A stretch of DNA of 41,233 bases from Deinococcus sp. (lineage in GTDB: Bacteria > Deinococcota > Deinococci > Deinococcales > Deinococcaceae): the NCBI GenBank assembly GCA_018260375.1, contig JAGLBF010000004.1, forward strand, positions 1 through 41,233, written 5' to 3'. Position numbers and translations under genes: made by a program. Numbering within the stretch: position 1 is the first letter of the stretch; each line of letters begins with the position of its first letter. The notes beneath the pieces were generated by a model. The model was not told the origin of the DNA. It did no database searches and saw nothing but the letters and a program-made list of their open reading frames with translations. This document shows, one piece after another, positions 30,619 to 37,908 of the stretch.

Positions 30619-31817
30619 GTGACCTGTCTACTATCCCTACACTGCTCGCCGAACTCCGCGCAGGCCGGCCTGTCATCTTGGTGGACGATGAAGGCCGCGA
30701 AAACGAAGGCGACTTGCTGATGCCGGCGGCCACTGCCACGCCCGAGTGGGTCAACTTTATGGCGCGGGAAGGGCGCGGGCTGATCTGCGTCACCCTGACG
30801 GCGGAGCGGGCCGAGCGGCTGAACCTCACGCCGATGGTGGGCCACAGCACCGACCCCAACGGCACCGCCTTTACCGTCAGCGTAGATCACCGCAGCAACA
30901 GCACTGGCATCAGCGCCTTTGACCGCGCAGCCACCATTGCCGCGCTGCTTGATGACACTGCTCAGCCTGCCGATTTCCGGCGACCTGGGCATATTTTCCC
31001 GCTGGTGGCGCGGCCTGGCGGGGTGCTGCGCCGTGCCGGACACACCGAAGCAGGCTGCGACCTTGCGCGGCTGGCTGGCTTTGCGCCGCTGGGGGTCATC
31101 TGCGAAATCATGGGCGACAACGGCGAAATGTCGCGCCTGCCCGACCTGTTAGCGTTTGGACAAAAACACGGCCTCAAGGTGGGCAGCATAGAGGCCTTGA
31201 TCGCCTACCGCCTGCAATACGACCCCTTTATGCAGGAGGTGGCCGCCGCCAACTTGCCCACTCGGTACGGCGATTTCCGCGTCGTAGGCTTTTTGGATAC
31301 CCTCAGCGGGGCTGAGCATGTGGCACTTATCATGGGCGGCAACCATGACCAGCTAGGGCCACAGCCGCTGCTGGTGCGGGTGCATAGCGAATGCCTGACA
31401 GGAGACGCCTTTCACAGCCTGAAGTGTGACTGCGGCCCCCAACTTGACGCGGCGATGGAGCAGATTGCCGCCGAGGGGCGCGGCGCGGTGATTTACCTGC
31501 GCCAAGAGGGGCGCGGCATCGGCCTGCTGAATAAAATCAGGGCCTACGCCCTGCAAGACGAGGGAGCGAATACCATTGAGGCCAACGAGCGTCTGGGCCT
31601 GCCAGTAGATGCCCGCGACTACGGCATTGGGGCGCAGATGCTGCACTTGCTGGGCGCTAAGCAACTGCGCGTCCTGACCAACAACCCACTGAAACTACAC
31701 AGCCTCTCCGGTTTTGGCCTGGAGGTGGTCGAGCGCGTGCCGCTACATGTGGGCCAGAATGCCAAAAATGCCGAGTATCTGCGAATAAAGCGCGAAGAGA
31801 TGGGACACCTGGGATGA
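30615..31817 (+). CDS. ribBA: Bifunctional DHBP synthase/GTP cyclohydrolase II
   Basis: Makes both precursors of riboflavin: 3,4-dihydroxy-2-butanone-4-phosphate from ribulose-5-phosphate (N-terminal half) and the pyrimidine from GTP (C-terminal half). 400 residues. DHBP synthase: DDEGRENEGDL (about 24-34) and HTEAGCDLARLAG (about 145). Cyclohydrolase II: HSECLTGDAFHSLKCDCG with the zinc cysteines, RQEGRGIGLLNKI and LRVLTNNPLKL. The ribulose-5-phosphate substrate is what RpiA, coded at 4.2-4.9 kb, interconverts. Confidence 0.97.
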   Translation: MSDLSTIPTLLAELRAGRPVILVDDEGRENEGDLLMPAATATPEWVNFMAREGRGLICVTLTAERAERLNLTPMVGHSTDPNGTAFTVSVDHRSNSTGISAFDRAATIAALLDDTAQPADFRRPGHIFPLVARPGGVLRRAGHTEAGCDLARLAGFAPLGVICEIMGDNGEMSRLPDLLAFGQKHGLKVGSIEALIAYRLQYDPFMQEVAAANLPTRYGDFRVVGFLDTLSGAEHVALIMGGNHDQLGPQPLLVRVHSECLTGDAFHSLKCDCGPQLDAAMEQIAAEGRGAVIYLRQEGRGIGLLNKIRAYALQDEGANTIEANERLGLPVDARDYGIGAQMLHLLGAKQLRVLTNNPLKLHSLSGFGLEVVERVPLHVGQNAKNAEYLRIKREEMGHLG

Positions 31818-31829
31818 TAAAGCTGTCTG

Positions 31830-31943
31830 ATATGGACGGCGCTTTGTTCCAGCACAGTAAGAAACCAGTACAGCAAAAAACCAGTACAGTAAGAGCCCAA
31901 TACAGCAACAAAATCGCCGCCTGCGCCACCTAAAAGTCCGTAC
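31830..31943 (-). repeat. Dispersed repeat copy 16 (B core with 16-bp steps), inside rib operon
   Basis: ATATGGACGGCGCTTTGTTCC, then CAGTAAGAAACCAGTA (31855-31870), CAGCAAAAAACCAGTA (31871-31886), CAGTAAGAGCCCAATA (31887-31902) and a partial unit, then CGCCGCCTGCGCCACC and AGTCCGTA. It lies between ribBA and ribH. Confidence 0.65.
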
Positions 31944-32066
31944 TGTTTATTACGCCCACTGGTCTGTTTGCACCACGTGGCTGACAAAGTTCAAATAAGA
32001 ACCCCTACATACCCTACTTGCTCAAGCTTATTTCTTACTTTTCCCCTCTCTTTTAAGGAGCCAACC

Positions 32067-32543
32067 ATGAAACGAATTGAAGCCACCCTGCTCGCCCACG
32101 ACCTCAAGTTTGCCATCGTCAGCACCCGCTGGAACCACCTGATTGTCGACAGACTGGTGGAAGGCGCCGAACTGGCCTTTGTTCAGCACGGCGGCAACAC
32201 CGATCACCTTGACCACTACCTCGCACCCGGTTCTTACGAAGTGCCGCTGATCGCCCGCAAACTGGCCGAATCGGGCCGCTATGACGCAGTGGTATGCCTC
32301 GGGGCGGTGATCAAGGGCGACACCGACCACTACGACTTTGTGGCGGGCGGCGCGGCCAGCGGCATCCTGAACACCTCGCTGCATACGGGTGTGCCTATTG
32401 CCTTTGGTGTGCTGACCACCGATACCGTGGAGCAGGCCCTCAACCGCGCCGGTATCAAGGCGGGCAACAAAGGTGGCGAGGCAGTGCTAGCGATGATTGA
32501 AACGGTCAATGTGCTGCGGCAGCTTGCAGCGTCAAACCCATAA
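32067..32543 (+). CDS. ribH: Lumazine synthase (riboflavin synthase beta subunit)
   Basis: Condenses dihydroxybutanone phosphate with the diaminopyrimidine to 6,7-dimethyl-8-ribityllumazine; the protein assembles into pentamers or 60-mers. 158 residues, the usual size. Motifs: FAIVSTRWNHLI at the N-terminus, APGSYEVPLIARKLAESGRYDAVVCLGAVIKGDTDHYDFVAG (substrate and catalytic histidine) and PIAFGVLTTDTVEQALNRAG. ATG 32067 has TAAGGAG 7 bases upstream; the frame is open to 31968 but the family start is here. Last gene of the operon. Confidence 0.97.
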   Translation: MKRIEATLLAHDLKFAIVSTRWNHLIVDRLVEGAELAFVQHGGNTDHLDHYLAPGSYEVPLIARKLAESGRYDAVVCLGAVIKGDTDHYDFVAGGAASGILNTSLHTGVPIAFGVLTTDTVEQALNRAGIKAGNKGGEAVLAMIETVNVLRQLAASNP

Positions 32544-32606
32544 TCAGCGGGTGTAGGAAACAGTTCGCATTTTCCGGTGGTGCGCGGCAGATAGACCAAT
32601 CACAGA

Positions 32607-32645
32607 CCCAGCACGGCCAGCAGCGCGCGCCTGTACGGTGCTGGG
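32607..32645. repeat. 8-bp inverted repeat after ribH
   Basis: CCCAGCAC (32607-32614) and GTGCTGGG (32638-32645). No T tract. It may be a decayed repeat copy or a weak rib terminator. Confidence 0.4.
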
Positions 32646-32677
32646 CAGGTCAGCACTCCCTGTAAAGGCGTATCAAC

Positions 32678-32709
32678 AAAAAAACCGCCTACCCTTACGG
32701 GAGACGGCT
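32678..32709 (-). terminator. Terminator of DUF2171 gene
   Basis: On the minus strand CCGTCTCCC-GTAA-GGGTAGGCGG forms a 9-bp stem with one bulge and a tetraloop, followed by seven T (32684-32678). It is close to the stop at 32725 and lies between convergent genes. Confidence 0.85.
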
Positions 32710-32724
32710 TTATGGTTATATGAC

Positions 32725-32988
32725 TTAGTGCTTGATGTGTATTTCTTCGTGGGTTTTATTAAGGTATACGGCGATCTCATCAGCGCTACGGACATCACTT
32801 ATCTTGATGTAGTGGTTTTTGCCGTCCATTTCATCTTCTTTCTTAACACGAATCTGGTCGCCTTCTAAGCGGTCTACGGTAGCTACATGCTCACCGTTGA
32901 TGTCTTTAATCTGTAGTCCTTCGGTAATCTTGGCACGAAGTTCTTGATCCATCTGGTTTTCCATAGCGTTCATTTCTTGGTTGCTCAT
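32725..32988 (-). CDS. DUF2171-type small protein
   Basis: 87 residues. An N-terminal glutamine/methionine-rich helix (MSNQEMNAMENQMDQELRAK) precedes a PRC-barrel-like beta domain: ITEGLQIKDINGEHVATVDRLEGDQIRVKK, then NHYIKISDVRSADEIAVYLNKTHEEI. The order 'G-x-x-V-x-x-x-D-G ... I.l ... H.I....V' fits DUF2171 proteins, whose function is not known. It is highly charged, as often in stress-associated small proteins. ATG 32988 lies six bases after TACACT, so it is leaderless. Confidence 0.85.
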   Translation of the reverse strand: MSNQEMNAMENQMDQELRAKITEGLQIKDINGEHVATVDRLEGDQIRVKKEDEMDGKNHYIKISDVRSADEIAVYLNKTHEEIHIKH

Positions 32989-32994
32989 AGGGTC

Positions 32995-33000
32995 AGTGTA
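32995..33000 (-). promoter_or_regulatory. -10 box for leaderless DUF2171 gene
   Basis: Minus strand TACACT, six bases (GACCCT), ATG. Confidence 0.6.
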
Positions 33001-33355
33001 GCGCTAGGGCGGCGGCAAGACTATTTATCTTCTCTTAGCGCTTGGCCACAACGCTTATCAGCAAAGGCTCTAACGGGCTTCACCCGCGCCTAGAGCTGGT
33101 ATGCGGATTGCGACTTGAATCTTGTGCAAAACGTGGTGAACGAAGGCCAGCGGGCGCAGGAGCAAGTATGAACTTCGCGATATACAAAGGCAGGCGGCGC
33201 CTTTCTGGCTGTTCTGGTTTCTTGCAGTGCTGGAATAAAGCGCCGACCGTACTACAGGGCCTTGGCGCTGACGCGCTCACCGCTCATCAGCGCAGGCACT
33301 CAGGGCGCTTTCTGCCGCCAACTAAACCTCACAGCAGCGCCGTTGATGACACCTG
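33001..33355. other. Gene-free stretch with a decayed repeat
   Basis: No gene supported. At 33178-33253 there is a degenerate plus-orientation B module (CAGGCGGCGCCTTTCTGGCTG, GTGCTGGAATAAAGCG, CCGACCGTA). The remainder shows nothing recognisable. Confidence 0.45.
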
Positions 33356-33490
33356 ATACGGACTGCACTAAATTCCACCACAGTCGGAAAAGCGCCGCCT
33401 GCAGCTCCATACCGCACAGTCCGTATGCTGTTCCCACTCGCATCCGCTCGGATTGATTCGGAAGTACGCCAAATCAATCGGAATCCGTAT
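33356..33490 (-). repeat. Dispersed repeat copy 17 (full unit, minus orientation)
   Basis: Exact inverse of the reference layout: ATACGGACTGCACTAAATTCC ... TGTTCCCACTCGCATCCG ... GATTGATTCGG...CCAAATCAATC ... GGAATCCGTAT. It shows that full units occur in both orientations. The 33491-33634 stretch that follows is AT-rich, without a gene. Confidence 0.93.
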
Positions 33491-33634
33491 GAGCACTTCT
33501 TAACAGGCAAAATAAGACAGAGTAGACCTGACATACATAAACTATATGCGTTAGATAAAAGATCTGCCCTACACATGATTACCGCTGATTTTCAAATGAC
33601 AATCAATGTATACACACTTAACTCTGCCAGCTAA

Positions 33635-34084
33635 TCACCAGGTAAGGTCATAATTGTTGACACGTGTCACCGACTTACCGTTTTCACGGATAACCGTATT
33701 ACCGTTCAGTGTCCATTTCTGAGTCGCGCTGGTATAGGTGAGTAGATTAGCAGGCTTACTTTTGGTACGGGTTTCACCAACATCATAACTGCCGTTGTTA
33801 TTGGTATCTATATAGCCGATCACTTCATAGATGCCCAGCACGGCATTGGGCGTATCAGGCAAGTCAAGGGTAAACTTGCTGTTGGCAAAATTTCCCGATT
33901 TCACATTATGGTTCTGTATGGGGTCTGTCGAAAGCGCCCCACCTACCAGGGCAATTTTTATTGTTCCAGAGGGAACCGCGCCGCCTATGTTGCCGCTAAT
34001 GTCAAATTGTGTAGGCACGCCGCCAGATAGGTTGCAAGAGGCGAGAACCAGAGGCAGGAGTGCTACAAAAGTTAACTTTTTCAT
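33635..34084 (-). CDS. Secreted lipoprotein, function unknown
   Basis: 149 residues. Lipoprotein signal MKKLTFVALLPLVLASC with lipobox LASC. The mature domain is a small beta sandwich: FDISGNIGGAVPSGTIKIALVGG, LDLPDTPNAVLGIYEVIGYIDTNNNGSYDVGE, where DTNNNGSYDVGE looks like a calcium-binding loop or the 'DtNnNGtyD.gE' of bacterial carboxypeptidase-like/transthyretin-like domains. ATG 34084 follows TACACT by seven bases, so it is leaderless. Moderately AT-rich. Confidence 0.8.
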   Translation of the reverse strand: MKKLTFVALLPLVLASCNLSGGVPTQFDISGNIGGAVPSGTIKIALVGGALSTDPIQNHNVKSGNFANSKFTLDLPDTPNAVLGIYEVIGYIDTNNNGSYDVGETRTKSKPANLLTYTSATQKWTLNGNTVIRENGKSVTRVNNYDLTW

Positions 34085-34091
34085 ACTTTGC

Positions 34092-34097
34092 AGTGTA
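34092..34097 (-). promoter_or_regulatory. -10 box for leaderless start at 34084
   Basis: Minus strand TACACT, seven bases (GCAAAGT), ATG. Confidence 0.6.
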
Positions 34098-34190
34098 AAG
34101 CACAGGGCTGTGAGCTACACAAGAACAGCCTTCAAGCAGCGTAGAGCCTAGACTCATCCATGCGTCAGCTTCGGCTTTGTGAGGTAGTCG

Positions 34191-35210
34191 TCAGCGCAAC
34201 GTATCTTGCAGCGCCGCGATAAACTCGTCTTCATCATCAAGCCAGGGGTAATGGCCTGCGTCCAGCACAGTCAGGTCAGCATTTGCCAGGTCAGTCAGCC
34301 ACTGCACCTGTTCGGGGAAACTGCTGCGGTCGTGTCGGCCCACTATTACAAATATCGGGCGAGTGATGTCTTGCAAAAAAGCGGGGTATTCAAACTCCCA
34401 CAGCCCCTGATTGACCAGCGCCTGCTGCACCTGTGCTCCACCAAGAAGTTGACCTTCAGCATCGGCAAATTCCAGGCGCATGCGGGTAGGTGCATCTTTA
34501 AACTGCATGGCGTTGAGCAGGTCGCGGGCGTTGAGCAGCGCAAAGGCGGCCTCTATGCGCGCCGCGCCCACGGGCGGGTACTCGCCTTCGGGGGTGTTAG
34601 CCTCTAGGTCTTGTCGGGGGTCTTGCAGCGGCTGACCTGCGCGCTCACTGGCCTCGGCCAGCAGGGCCAGCGCCAGCTCAGGGAAATGTACCCAGGGGCC
34701 AACTACCACTGCGCGGGCGGTGTGCTGGGGGTAACGGCGAGCGTATTCTAGGGCAATCAGCGCCCCAAAGCCGTGACCCAACAAGGTGAGTGGCCCCAAA
34801 TTGAGGCCCTGTTCGTCGGCTAGAAACTCGCGCACAGCTTCCACATCGCTGCTGAGGATATCCAACGTCAGCGTGTCTGCGCCCTGCTCACTGTCTTCTA
34901 GGGCGGCGCTGCGCCCACTACCGCGCTGGTCAAGGTAAATAACGCGCCAACCTTCCTGGGCAAGCCGCTCACCCAGCAACTCGCGAAAGGTCAGGGCGTT
35001 GTAGCCTGGGCCGCCGTGCAAAAAAAATAGCGTAGGCACCTGAGCCCTGGACTGCTGAGCCTCGCCGCTACCGTCAGGCTCAGCACCCCAGGGTTCAGCC
35101 ACCTCAAAATACAGGTCAACACCGTTAAGGCGCTGCTCGTAACCTTCTAAGCGCAGTCCTTCTAGGGTGTCTGTGTTCAGGTCATCATCCAAAAAATCAT
35201 CGGGGGTCAT
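34191..35210 (-). CDS. Alpha/beta hydrolase (proline iminopeptidase-like) with Ser-to-Gly nucleophile
   Basis: 339 residues. It has the proline-iminopeptidase landmarks HGGPG (oxyanion region, about 65) and DQRGSGRS (about 90). At the nucleophile elbow, expected GxSxG, it reads LLGHGFGALIALEYA (about 145): the catalytic serine is glycine (codon GGC). The acid in GRHDRSSFPEQ (about 293) and the histidine in DAGHYPWLDDEDEF (about 320) remain. As read, it should not be a serine hydrolase; it may bind a ligand or partner, or the base may be a sequence error (AGC to GGC is one transition). The start is placed at ATG 35210; the extension to 35276 is translated repeat. No clear promoter or Shine-Dalgarno. 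Confidence 0.88.
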   Translation of the reverse strand: MTPDDFLDDDLNTDTLEGLRLEGYEQRLNGVDLYFEVAEPWGAEPDGSGEAQQSRAQVPTLFFLHGGPGYNALTFRELLGERLAQEGWRVIYLDQRGSGRSAALEDSEQGADTLTLDILSSDVEAVREFLADEQGLNLGPLTLLGHGFGALIALEYARRYPQHTARAVVVGPWVHFPELALALLAEASERAGQPLQDPRQDLEANTPEGEYPPVGAARIEAAFALLNARDLLNAMQFKDAPTRMRLEFADAEGQLLGGAQVQQALVNQGLWEFEYPAFLQDITRPIFVIVGRHDRSSFPEQVQWLTDLANADLTVLDAGHYPWLDDEDEFIAALQDTLR

Positions 35211-35258
35211 GGGGGTATTATTGCAGCAGTAGGCGCTCGGCACCTGGCTGTCAGCCTC

Positions 35259-35428
35259 ATACGGACGGCGCTCCATTGCAGCAAAGTCAGAAAGGTACAG
35301 TCAACAAAGCACAGTTAGAAAAGTACCGGCGCTTCCATATCAGGGAACCCGTCTCTTTTGCCACTCGCATCTGCCCTGGTCAAATCACAAATGATACGGA
35401 AGTACGCCAAATCAATCGGAATCCGTAT
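35259..35428 (-). repeat. Dispersed repeat copy 18 (full unit with tandem expansion)
   Basis: ATACGGACGGCGCTCC, three 14-bp steps AGTCAGAAAGGTAC, AGTCAACAAAGCAC, AGTTAGAAAAGTAC (35285-35326), then GGGAACCCGTCTC, ACTCGCATCTGCCCTG and the A arm ending GGAATCCGTAT. It fills much of a 445-bp divergent gap; no gene is seen in the remainder. Confidence 0.8.
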
Positions 35429-35640
35429 TATACCGACTGCGCTTCTATACCGCGAACTGCGTCCCTGTTGCTATGCCCGCTTCCCGGATTTCACTGGGGG
35501 CTCAACACGATTCAAGTTAGAATCCTTATCACACCAAAGAAATGCTGTGTTTTGGCCTATTTTACCCTAGTTTTCTCCTACATCCCTGCTTCTTAAAGTG
35601 ATGGCTGAGTGGTCAACACTAAAAGCTGAGCGTTTATGGC

Positions 35641-35646
35641 TATACT
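35641..35646 (+). promoter_or_regulatory. -10 box upstream of nhaP-like gene
   Basis: TATACT, nine bases, ATG at 35656; expected leader of two or three bases. Confidence 0.45.
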
Positions 35647-35655
35647 GACCTCACC

Positions 35656-36921
35656 ATGCTCACTGCTTTTGCTGCCTTGCTGGTCTTTACCGCATTGCTG
35701 GCGTACCTCAACGAACGGTTTTTGCACCTGCCAACCACCGTAGGGGTAACGCTCGCGGGGGCGCTGGCAAGCTTACTGCTGAGCTTGATCGCCAATGTCA
35801 GCGGGTTAGAAGGGGTACATGCCTGGGTACAGCGGATACTGAGCACCCTCAATTTTACCGACTTTGTCATCAACGGGATGCTCAGTCTGCTGCTGTTTGC
35901 GGGCGGACTGAGCCTCAATGCCCACCAGATGCTGCGGCAGTGGGACAGTATCCTGACGCTGGCAGTGGTGAGTACGCTGCTAAGCACCGTGCTGGTGGGC
36001 CTGGGCAGCTATGTCATCTTTGGCTGGTGTGGCCTTGCTGTGCCGCTGCTGGGCGCGCTGCTGTTCGGGGCCCTGATTTCACCTACTGACCCTGTGGCGG
36101 TGCTTGACCTGCTCAAGCGGGCCAAAGTGCCGCTGCGACTGGAAACGCTGATTGCCGGTGAAAGCCTTTTTAATGACGGCGTAGGCGTGGTGATTTTTTT
36201 GGTGCTGCTGAACTTAGCGGGTGCTGCAAGCCACCATGCCGCCGAGCCAAACCTGGCAAGCGCGCTGCTGCTCTTTGCCCGAGAAGCGCTAGGGGGCGTG
36301 GCGTACGGCGCCCTGCTGGGTGTGGTGGGCGGCTACCTGGTGGCCACCATAGAAAACACCGCCGTAGAAACCCTGCTGACCCTGGCACTGGTGGTGGGCG
36401 GCTACGTGCTCGCCACCAGATTGGGGGTCAGCGGGCCACTGGCCATGGTGGTGCTGGGGCTGGCCATCTCCTACCTCAAAGACCGGGTATTCACCGCTGA
36501 AACCCGCGAGCACATACTGAGCTTTTGGGAAACACTTGACCAGGTGCTTAATATCATCTTGTTCGGCTTTATTGGGCTCGATGTGCTGCTCACACCCACC
36601 CAACTCAGCCAAACCATTGCAGGGCTGCTGCTGGTGTGGGTGGCCCTCGCGGCTCGCCTGGTCAGCGTGGCCCTGCCCTTTCAGCTGGTGAGGCGCGGTT
36701 ACGGCCCCTACACCACCCGCTTGCTGACCTGGGGCGGCTTGCGGGGTGGCATTGCCATAAGCCTAGCGCTGGGGCTGCCCGAAAGCCCCTACCGCAGCAC
36801 ACTGATCGTCGCTACCTATATTGTGGTGTTGTTTACCATTACCGTACAAGGGCTAACCATCATGCCACTGGTTCACAGGGCAGCGGCCCACAGCCCCAAG
36901 CCCAAGCCGCAAGCGCCCTAA
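35656..36921 (+). CDS. Na+/H+ antiporter, CPA1 (NhaP) family
   Basis: 421-residue inner-membrane cation/proton exchanger with about 12 hydrophobic helices. Diagnostic segments: GALISPTDPVAVLDLLKRAKVP (ion-binding T-D-P region), LIAGESLFNDGVGVVIFLVLL (catalytic N-D of CPA1), FGFIGLDVLL and TWGGLRGGIAISLALGLPES. It helps with sodium and pH balance. The C-terminus is short, without a regulatory cytoplasmic domain. Monocistronic by context: repeat upstream, 143 bp to the next gene. Confidence 0.94.
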   Translation: MLTAFAALLVFTALLAYLNERFLHLPTTVGVTLAGALASLLLSLIANVSGLEGVHAWVQRILSTLNFTDFVINGMLSLLLFAGGLSLNAHQMLRQWDSILTLAVVSTLLSTVLVGLGSYVIFGWCGLAVPLLGALLFGALISPTDPVAVLDLLKRAKVPLRLETLIAGESLFNDGVGVVIFLVLLNLAGAASHHAAEPNLASALLLFAREALGGVAYGALLGVVGGYLVATIENTAVETLLTLALVVGGYVLATRLGVSGPLAMVVLGLAISYLKDRVFTAETREHILSFWETLDQVLNIILFGFIGLDVLLTPTQLSQTIAGLLLVWVALAARLVSVALPFQLVRRGYGPYTTRLLTWGGLRGGIAISLALGLPESPYRSTLIVATYIVVLFTITVQGLTIMPLVHRAAAHSPKPKPQAP

Positions 36922-37015
36922 TACCAATTCCAACCTGAACCGCGTTCGCTGCACGCCAGGAGGCGGGAGCATATACAAATACGGATTTGGCCATACAAAA
37001 GCGCAGACCGTAAGC

Positions 37016-37030
37016 CGTCGTATCACGACG
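37016..37030. repeat. Small perfect stem-loop between antiporter and peptidase genes
   Basis: CGTCGT-ATC-ACGACG, six GC-rich pairs with a 3-nt loop and no T tract. It lies 22 bp upstream of the peptidase -10 box, near where a -35 element would be. Confidence 0.35.
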
Positions 37031-37051
37031 CTACCTCATCTGGGCCTCCTG

Positions 37052-37057
37052 TACACT
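37052..37057 (+). promoter_or_regulatory. -10 box for leaderless M23 peptidase gene
   Basis: TACACT, seven bases (ACCTGCT), ATG at 37065. Confidence 0.6.
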
Positions 37058-37064
37058 ACCTGCT

Positions 37065-37589
37065 ATGCGCCGCGTGCTGAGCAACTTGATTTTTCTGGCG
37101 GTGGTGCTGGCTTTGTTGTATTTATGTTGGCAGTGGTTAGGGCCGCAGCTACAACAGGCGCGGCGCTACCAAGAACTGCTCAGCGCACCCGCGCCAACCG
37201 CTCACACTTTGCCCAATCCGCTGCCTGGGCGCGCGTTGGTAGACACCTGGGGCGGGGCGAGAAGCGAAGGGCGCCGGCACGAGGGTATAGACATTTTTGC
37301 CCCGCGTGATACACCGGTACGGGCCACCACCCGCGGTATGATTAGCCGAATTGGGCCTGACCGTCTGGGCGGGCGCACCGTAACTGTGCTAGGGCCAGCG
37401 GGCTACCGCCACTACTACGCTCACCTAGAGCGCTACCCCAACTTGCAGCGCGGCGAGTGGATCGCAGCGGGGGACGTGGTGGGCTATGTGGGCAACAGTG
37501 GCAATGCTGCGCGTACACCGCCCCACTTGCACTACGGCATTTATGTACTGGGGCGCGCCATCAACCCTTATCCGCTGCTGAAGCGCTGA
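37065..37589 (+). CDS. M23-family metallopeptidase (LytM-type), membrane-anchored
   Basis: 174 residues. One N-terminal membrane helix (LIFLAVVLALLYLCWQWL) anchors an outward-facing zinc endopeptidase domain. Zinc ligands are RRHEGIDIF (H-x-G-x-D, about 70-78) and HLHYG (H-x-H, about 155), with HYYAHLE and GNSGNAARTPPHLHY between. Members cleave peptidoglycan cross-links or act as LytM regulators of amidases; both zinc motifs are complete, so activity is likely. The C-terminal 29 bp overlap, on the opposite strand, the end of the YwbE gene. Confidence 0.94.
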   Translation: MRRVLSNLIFLAVVLALLYLCWQWLGPQLQQARRYQELLSAPAPTAHTLPNPLPGRALVDTWGGARSEGRRHEGIDIFAPRDTPVRATTRGMISRIGPDRLGGRTVTVLGPAGYRHYYAHLERYPNLQRGEWIAAGDVVGYVGNSGNAARTPPHLHYGIYVLGRAINPYPLLKR

Positions 37590-37773
37590 ATACTGCTTGT
37601 ACCCGCCCCACCTCGCCCGTGGTCAGGCGAACCTTGATGCCGTGCGGGTGCGAAGGCGAGCGCGTGAGCAACTGCGCCACCACGCCGCGTGTGAGCTTGC
37701 CTGTGGGTTGGTGGTGCTTTTGGATGATGTCTACAGTCAGGCCGGGTTGGATTTGGGTGCGGAGGGGAGGCAT
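37561..37773 (-). CDS. YwbE-family protein (DUF2196)
   Basis: 70 residues matching YwbE: PGLTVDIIQKHHQPTGKLTRGVVAQLLT followed by SPSHPHGIKVRLTTGEVGRVQ. This is the whole family pattern (QRTGKLTRGIV ... HPHGIKVRL..G.VGRV). Function unknown; the basic beta-barrel suggests nucleic-acid binding. ATG 37773 has GGTGA about 11 bases upstream. Convergent with the M23 peptidase gene, sharing 29 bp. It lies downstream of purF on the same strand (135-bp gap). Confidence 0.92.
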   Translation of the reverse strand: MPPLRTQIQPGLTVDIIQKHHQPTGKLTRGVVAQLLTRSPSHPHGIKVRLTTGEVGRVQAVFSASAADKG

Positions 37774-37908
37774 ATAGTTTATTTCACCAACAATTCACGA
37801 GTCAGACGTAAAAATTCAGACTTCACAGAGGCGTCACGCAGAAGCCGTAAACCGAAACCAAAATTACCGTTACGCTTCTTAAAGAAGGATAATTGCTTTG
37901 ACTGACCT

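Noticed and set aside
5748..33490. Dispersed repeats as a CRISPR array
   Set aside because: Copies are kilobases apart, occur in both orientations and have no spacers of constant length.
37597..37905. 102-residue plus-strand frame
   Set aside because: Antisense to the YwbE gene, arginine-rich shadow.
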